From Jatrophihabitans sp. (GTDB taxonomy: Bacteria > Actinomycetota > Actinomycetes > Mycobacteriales > Jatrophihabitantaceae), in assembly GCA_004299665.1 (NCBI GenBank), contig SCQZ01000097.1:1-9892 (forward strand): DNA of 9,892 nt. Reading direction: 5' to 3'. Within the stretch, counting starts at the first letter, position 1; the number at the start of each line of letters is the position of its first letter. A model generated the notes under the pieces. It was given only the letters and a program-made list of their open reading frames with translations, was not told where the DNA came from and did no database searches. This document shows, one piece after another, positions 6,427-9,892 of this stretch. The translations under genes were made by a program, and so were the position numbers.

Positions 6427-7605
6427 GTGTCGTTGCCGCCGCTCGTGGAACCAGCCGAGTCCCTCTCGATCGACGAGGTGCGCCGGTACAGCCGCCACCT
6501 GATCATCCCGGACGTCGCGATGGCGGGACAGAAGCGCCTCAAGAACGCCAAGGTGCTGTGCATCGGCGCCGGCGGCCTGGGGTCGCCGACGCTGCTCTAC
6601 CTCGCCGCGGCGGGCGTGGGGACCCTGGGGATCATCGACTTCGACGTCGTCGACGAGTCGAACCTGCAGCGGCAGATCATCCACGGCCAGAGCGACATCG
6701 GCAAGTCGAAGGCGCAGTCCGCGCGCGAGTCGATTACCGAGATCAACCCGCTCATCACGGTCAACCTGCACGAGCAGCGGCTGGACTCCTCCAACGCCCT
6801 CGAGATCTTCGCGCAGTACGACCTGATCGTCGACGGGACCGACAACTTCGCCACCCGCTACCTGGTGAACGACGCGTGCGTGCTGCTGGGCAAGCCGTAC
6901 GTGTGGGGCTCGATCTACCGTTTCGACGGGCAGGCGTCGGTCTTCTGGGCCGAGTACGGCCCGTGCTACCGGTGCCTGTACCCGGAGCCGCCGCCGCCGG
7001 GCATGGTCCCGTCCTGCGCCGAGGGCGGTGTGCTGGGCGTGCTGTGCGGGACGATCGGCGCGCTGCAGACCAACGAGGCGATCAAGTTGCTGACCGGGAT
7101 CGGCGAGCCGCTGGTGGGTTCGTTGATGGTCTACGACGCGCTGGAGATGGAGTTCCGCAAGATCAACGTGCGCAAGGACCCGAACTGCGCGGTCTGCGGC
7201 GAGCACCCGACCGTCACCGAACTGATCGACTACGAGGCGTTCTGCGGCGTGGTGTCCGAGGAGGCGCAGCAGGCGGCGGCCGGGTCGACGATCACCGCGG
7301 CGGAGCTGAAGGACCTCATCGACTCGGACAAGCCGATCTACCTGGTGGACGTGCGCGAGCCCGCGGAGTACGAGATCGTGTCGATCCCCGGCTCGGTGCT
7401 GATACCGAAGGACGAGATCCTGCGCGGTGACGCGCTGGCCTCGCTGCCGCAGGACAGGCAGATCGTCATGTACTGCAAGACGGGCGTGCGCTCGGCCGAG
7501 ACGCTGGCCGCGGTCAAGAACGCCGGCTTCGCCGACGCGGTGCACGTGCAGGGCGGGGTCACGGCGTGGGTGAACCAGATCGACCCGAGCCTGCCGTCGT
7601 ACTGA
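6427..7605 (+). CDS. moeZ: MoeZ: adenylyltransferase/sulfurtransferase (MoeB/ThiF-rhodanese fusion)
   Basis: A 392-residue two-domain enzyme, the length I recall for M. tuberculosis MoeZ (Rv3206c). It adenylates the C-terminal Gly of ubiquitin-like sulfur carriers (MoaD, CysO, possibly ThiS) and converts it to a thiocarboxylate, serving molybdopterin, cysteine and thio-cofactor synthesis in the cytoplasm. The ThiF/E1-like domain (~15-260) has the nucleotide motif GAGGLG (47-52), NLQRQ (R82), K93, DGTDN (136-140), zinc-binding pairs C180-x2-C183 and C254-x2-C257, and Cys197 in PSCAEGGVLG. The rhodanese domain (~285-388) has VDVREP and the active loop CKTGVRS with Cys350. The order is intact and no key residue is missing. 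GTG 6427 has AGGA 8 bases upstream. The gene follows DUF3152 as in mycobacteria. Confidence 0.97.
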   Translation: MSLPPLVEPAESLSIDEVRRYSRHLIIPDVAMAGQKRLKNAKVLCIGAGGLGSPTLLYLAAAGVGTLGIIDFDVVDESNLQRQIIHGQSDIGKSKAQSARESITEINPLITVNLHEQRLDSSNALEIFAQYDLIVDGTDNFATRYLVNDACVLLGKPYVWGSIYRFDGQASVFWAEYGPCYRCLYPEPPPPGMVPSCAEGGVLGVLCGTIGALQTNEAIKLLTGIGEPLVGSLMVYDALEMEFRKINVRKDPNCAVCGEHPTVTELIDYEAFCGVVSEEAQQAAAGSTITAAELKDLIDSDKPIYLVDVREPAEYEIVSIPGSVLIPKDEILRGDALASLPQDRQIVMYCKTGVRSAETLAAVKNAGFADAVHVQGGVTAWVNQIDPSLPSY

Positions 7606-7636
7606 CCCTGCCGTCCGGGCTGGCGCTGGACGACCA

Positions 7637-7723
7637 GTCGGCAGCTCGGCTCCGAGGCCCGGTCGAGGTGATCGCTGCCGACCTTGCCAGACTCGGGCGA
7701 TGAAGGCGTTGGCAGCGATCACC
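7637..7723 (+). promoter_or_regulatory. Competing inverted repeats overlapping the start of the VOC gene
   Basis: Segment 1, GTCGGCAGC (7637-7645), is perfectly complementary to segment 2, GCTGCCGAC (7674-7682). A longer form of segment 2, GGTGATCGCTGCCGAC (7667-7682), pairs with segment 3, GTTGGCAGCGATCACC (7708-7723), over 16 positions with a single G-T mismatch (wobble in RNA). The second stem would place the start codon 7700-7702 in its 25-base loop. The two pairings cannot coexist. Most of the 94-bp gap after moeZ is taken up by this. It could be an RNA switch, a terminator region or a protein-binding dyad. Confidence 0.45.
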
Positions 7724-8050
7724 AACCTGCACACCGACGACGTCGAGCGGGCGAGGGAGTTCTTCGGGTTCCTCGGGCTGACAGAGGATGTCATGAACCA
7801 GGGCTGGGTGGCCCGGTTCGGCTCCGCCGACTCGGGGGCGTGCGTCCAGGTGGTGACCCGGGACGCGACGGCGCCGGAGGACTCCGTGATGACGATCAAG
7901 GTCGGCGACGTCGATGCCGCGTACGAGCAGGCGCAGCGCCGCGACTACAAGATCGTCCACCCGCTCACCGACGAGCCGTGGGGCATTCGCCGGTTCTTCG
8001 TCCGCAGCCCGGACGGGCACGTGATCAACGTCGCGCAGCACAACTCGTAG
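7700..8050 (+). CDS. VOC superfamily (glyoxalase/bleomycin-resistance/dioxygenase fold) protein
   Basis: A 116-residue single VOC module with two beta-alpha-beta-beta-beta halves. The first half runs ITNLHTDDVERAREFFGFLGL, then ARFGSADSGACVQVV. The second runs SVMTIKVGDVDAAYEQAQRRDYKIVHPLTDEPWGIRRFFVRSPDGHVINVAQH, with the characteristic WG-R-F-V-DP/SPDGH-IN signature at 94-110. Metal ligands are uncertain: His11 and Glu60 are possible, but the usual terminal Glu is replaced by Asn110/Gln113, so catalytic metal binding is doubtful. Such small VOC proteins often bind or sequester drugs or act in unknown chemistry. ATG 7700 has no clear ribosome binding site and sits within a predicted stem-loop. 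The gene converges on the PspC gene with a 33-bp gap. No substrate can be assigned. Confidence 0.88.
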   Translation: MKALAAITNLHTDDVERAREFFGFLGLTEDVMNQGWVARFGSADSGACVQVVTRDATAPEDSVMTIKVGDVDAAYEQAQRRDYKIVHPLTDEPWGIRRFFVRSPDGHVINVAQHNS

Positions 8051-8063
8051 CACGCAGACGTGC
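8050..8063. terminator. Small hairpin between convergent VOC and PspC genes
   Basis: GCACG (8050-8054) and CGTGC (8059-8063) form a 5-bp stem with loop CAGA, starting at the last base of the VOC stop codon. It is short, lacks a T-run, and could occur by chance. Its position in the 33-bp convergent gap is the main reason to list it. Confidence 0.25.
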
Positions 8064-8083
8064 CGTGCCGCTCCGGTGACGAC

Positions 8084-9340
8084 TCAGGTGCGACGGACGG
8101 AGATCTGGCCGTCGGCCAGGTGCACGACGATCGTCAGCGCAGCCCCGCTCGCGCCGTCCGGCGGCAGCACGGTGCGCTCGATGTCGTAGCCGTTGATGCG
8201 GTGGAAAGACCCGCCGCGGGTGGACGCCACCACCGCGTTGTCGACCTCGATGGCGCCGATGCGCACGTTCGCGTAGACCGTCGCGTTCAGGGTCCGGGGC
8301 AGGGTGAGCACCGCCTGCCCGGCCGCCATGGTGACCTCGACGGTGCGCGGCGAGCCGAGATCGCCGATCCGGCTCAGATCCAGGTTGCCCTGGCCGAACG
8401 CCAGCCGGTAGTCGCCGGCCAGGTGAGCGGCGCCGAGCGGGGTCCAGTCCTTGCGTCCGACGCCGTCGTGCAGCGACGCGCCGGTGTTGCCGAAGGCGAT
8501 CGTGCCGACGAGCGCCGGGATCAGCAACGCCGTCATCGACCACGGGGTGCGTCGCAGGGCCAGGCCGACCAGCAACCCGGCCCCAACGATGCCGAGCGTC
8601 ACCCAGAAGTAGACGGGCAGCCGGACACCCCCTACCGCGTCGGCGATCCCGAGCGACACGAGGGTCAGCACGAGGGCGATCAGCACCGTGATCCGGACCG
8701 GGAAGGCACGGCGGCGCCGCTCGGCGCTGGCCGCGCGGGCCGCGGCGACCCAGGAGCGCGTCGCCGCGCCGAGGTCCCTGGCGCCGGGGTCGGCGGCGCC
8801 GGGGAACGTCGCACCGGGGAACGTCGCACCGGGATCGGTCGCGCCGGGGCCTCCGGCGCCGTCCTTGCGCAGGTCGACCGGCCCGGCCGCGGGTGCCGCA
8901 GGCTGCGCGGGCGTGGACGCGCCGCCGCGCCGGCTGAACACCGCCACCAGGACCAGCACCACGAGGATCACCGGGAAGAACGGGCCGGGCGCCCACCAGG
9001 AGAACGCCAGCGCCCACAGCACCAGGCCGGCGACCACGGCGGCCAGCCACACCGGGACGCGGTGCGTCCGCAGTCCGGCGACGAAGCGGTCGACCGGCGC
9101 GTTCGGCTCCCCTTCGTCGGGGATGGCCGCCCAGGCCACGAGGTAGGCCAGCACCCCCGCGCCGCCGAAGAAGGCCGCGACGGCGAACAGCACCCGGAAG
9201 AGCACGGGGTCGACGCCGAAGTACGCCCCGAGCCCGCCCGCCACACCGGCGCCGACGCGATCGGTGCGGCTGCGCCGCAGCACCCGCTGTCCGGGCGGCG
9301 GCGTCGTCGGGTGCGGGGGCAGGACAGTCGTGTCGGTCAT
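8084..9340 (-). CDS. PspC-domain multi-pass membrane protein with LiaF-like beta-rich C-terminus
   Basis: A 418-residue membrane protein. After a Pro-rich start, the PspC domain (~18-76: RSRTDRVGAGVAGGLGAYFGVDPVLFRVLF and YLVAWAAIPDE) includes one membrane hairpin. Further hydrophobic segments lie near 97-114, 119-136, 217-234, 243-262 and 268-286. Residues 140-213 are a Pro/Gly/Ala linker with five-residue PGAT repeats. The C-terminus (~305-418) is beta-rich and soluble-looking (GDYRLAFGQGNLDLS, VEVTMAAGQAVLTLP, ATVYANVRIGAIEV), like the toastrack/LiaF-type domain of envelope-stress proteins. The start ATG 9340 has no clear ribosome binding site. The gene is divergent from a second PspC protein, an arrangement known for actinobacterial PspC-toastrack / PspC-kinase / LuxR regulator sets. 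The likely role is as partner or modulator of the kinase in envelope-stress sensing (inferred). Confidence 0.9.
   Translation of the reverse strand: MTDTTVLPPHPTTPPPGQRVLRRSRTDRVGAGVAGGLGAYFGVDPVLFRVLFAVAAFFGGAGVLAYLVAWAAIPDEGEPNAPVDRFVAGLRTHRVPVWLAAVVAGLVLWALAFSWWAPGPFFPVILVVLVLVAVFSRRGGASTPAQPAAPAAGPVDLRKDGAGGPGATDPGATFPGATFPGAADPGARDLGAATRSWVAAARAASAERRRRAFPVRITVLIALVLTLVSLGIADAVGGVRLPVYFWVTLGIVGAGLLVGLALRRTPWSMTALLIPALVGTIAFGNTGASLHDGVGRKDWTPLGAAHLAGDYRLAFGQGNLDLSRIGDLGSPRTVEVTMAAGQAVLTLPRTLNATVYANVRIGAIEVDNAVVASTRGGSFHRINGYDIERTVLPPDGASGAALTIVVHLADGQISVRRT
8784..8858 (-). repeat. Five tandem 15-bp units in the PspC protein linker
   Basis: Units begin at 8784, 8799, 8814, 8829 and 8844 (plus-strand view starting CCGGG). 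Units 2 and 3, CCGGGGAACGTCGCA, are identical. The minus strand encodes the linker around residues 160-188, with PGATD, PGATF, PGATF, PGAAD and PGARD. The frame is kept, so copy number could vary without breaking the gene. Confidence 0.8.
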
Positions 9341-9473
9341 GGGAGCAAGGCTGCCGTGGACGGCACCACAACCGCATCAGGAGGATCCCTGATTCGCACC
9401 CTGATCCCGGGCCCGGCACGTCCGGGGGCAGATCCGGATGCCGCGGCACCCGTCCGGAGGCGAGGATGGACCG
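9341..9473. promoter_or_regulatory. Divergent control region between two PspC genes, with dyads
   Basis: This 133-bp gap must hold promoters for both PspC genes, although no convincing -10/-35 pair was found. Symmetric elements are ATCAGG (9376-9381) with CCTGAT (9388-9393), a perfect 6-bp inverted repeat with a 6-bp spacer; a further CCTGAT at 9400-9405, 12 bp after the first; the palindrome TCCGGA at 9433-9438 and 9453-9458, 20 bp apart; and GCCGT/ACGGC at 9353-9364. The second TCCGGA abuts the ribosome binding region of the rightward gene. These are candidate regulator sites, for example for a LuxR-type response regulator, without proof. Confidence 0.4.
9462..9466 (+). promoter_or_regulatory. 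Ribosome binding site deciding the GTG start of the second PspC gene
   Basis: GAGGA ends 7 bases before GTG 9474. An overlapping ATG at 9466 reads into TGA after two codons, so GTG 9474 is the start that opens the PspC reading frame. Confidence 0.6.
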
Positions 9474-9892
9474 GTGATCGCCGTCACCGCACCCCCGCGC
9501 AGGCTGTACCGCGTCCCGGAGCAGGGTGTCCTCGGCGGAGTCGCAGCCGGGATCGCGGACCACCTGGCCGTCCGGACCCGCTGGGTGCGCATCGCCTTCG
9601 CGGTGCTGGCGCTGGCGGGCGGGCTCGGCGTGGCCCTGTACGGCACCTACTGGATCGTGCTTCCGGCCCGGCCCGGCACCGGCCGCGCGCGGCTGCCGCA
9701 GTGGCTGGAGTACCTCGTCGGGGCGGTCGTGGCGATCGTGCTGGTCGGCTCGCTGACCCGGACCGGGACCGTCGGGTGGCTGTTCGTCCCGACGCTGCTC
9801 GCCTGCGTCGGCGGCGCGCTGATCTGGCGGCAGGCGACCGACCCCGACCGGGATCGGTGGGCGCGTCTGTCCCGCGCGTCGCTGACGGCCGG
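9474..9892 (+). CDS. PspC-domain protein, probable N-terminus of a PspC-type sensor histidine kinase (partial)
   Basis: 139 residues are visible before the right edge. The PspC domain starts near residue 9 (RRLYRVPEQGVLGGVAAGIADHL, then VRTRWVRIAFAVLALAGG) and closes with YGTYWIVLPAR. After it come hydrophobic segments near 81-95 and 101-117, then a basic/acidic cytoplasmic stretch (RQATDPDRDRWARL). The layout of PspC, several membrane passes and a cytoplasmic run-out fits the membrane module of actinobacterial PspC sensor kinases, which are usually paired with a LuxR-family response regulator. No kinase motif lies inside the window, so the kinase call is an inference from layout and from the divergent PspC/LiaF-like neighbour. 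It could instead be a short PspC membrane protein. Confidence 0.8.
   Translation, partial: MIAVTAPPRRLYRVPEQGVLGGVAAGIADHLAVRTRWVRIAFAVLALAGGLGVALYGTYWIVLPARPGTGRARLPQWLEYLVGAVVAIVLVGSLTRTGTVGWLFVPTLLACVGGALIWRQATDPDRDRWARLSRASLTA

Noticed and set aside
6181..7899. Long minus-strand open frame opposite moeZ and the VOC gene
   Set aside because: Antisense to a clear MoeZ with intact motifs; the translation is low-complexity Arg/Val/Leu-rich.
8025..9563. Long minus-strand frame overlapping the PspC gene in another frame
   Set aside because: Arg-rich shadow. The PspC reading has membrane segments and a recognisable domain.
1..9892. CRISPR array, insertion sequence, tRNA or phage genes
   Set aside because: No regular repeat-spacer pattern, transposase motif, cloverleaf or terminal inverted repeat pair was seen. 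Repeats present are short and coding.

Overview
The window is very GC-rich and reads as chromosomal DNA of an actinomycete. The evidence is the strong G/C bias at third codon positions, frequent GTG starts, and a gene set typical of Actinomycetota: MoeZ, a DUF3152 protein, an Rv3208-like TetR regulator and bacterial NHEJ genes. From memory, M. tuberculosis has the order MoeZ (Rv3206c), DUF3152 protein (Rv3207c), divergent TetR (Rv3208). The same three genes occur here in the same relative orientation, but an NHEJ cassette and a hydrolase lie between them. The genus cannot be fixed from the sequence.

Left part (1-3268, minus strand): a compact gene row reading leftwards. A stand-alone ATP-dependent DNA ligase of the LigD/LigC type overlaps the start of a stand-alone LigD-type polymerase/primase. 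A TetR regulator follows 9 bp later, then a membrane-anchored secreted protein whose frame is broken near 545 and which runs off the left edge.

Centre (3286-6311, plus strand): Ku, with a long Lys/Ala/Pro tail, is divergent from the ligase. Only 17 bp separate the two start codons, and two overlapping -10-like elements suggest a shared bidirectional, leaderless promoter. Ku is followed closely by an alpha/beta hydrolase and a membrane-anchored DUF3152 protein carrying a metzincin-type zinc motif. A perfect 9-bp GC hairpin closes this group.

Right part (6427-9892): moeZ (adenylyltransferase-rhodanese sulfur carrier activation) has its own ribosome binding site. A small VOC-fold protein follows; its start codon sits in the loop of a 16-bp stem, one arm of which can instead pair with an upstream segment, so the leader could switch between two structures. 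Convergent to it lies a large PspC-domain membrane protein with a beta-rich C-terminus. Divergent from that, across a 133-bp dyad-rich gap, starts a second PspC protein, probably the N-terminus of a PspC-type sensor histidine kinase cut by the right edge.

Functionally the window combines double-strand break repair (Ku, polymerase, ligase), sulfur transfer for molybdopterin/cysteine/thio-cofactor synthesis (MoeZ) and probable envelope-stress sensing (the PspC pair). The hydrolase, DUF3152 protein, VOC protein and secreted protein have no assignable substrate. No tRNA, rRNA, CRISPR array or insertion sequence was recognised.
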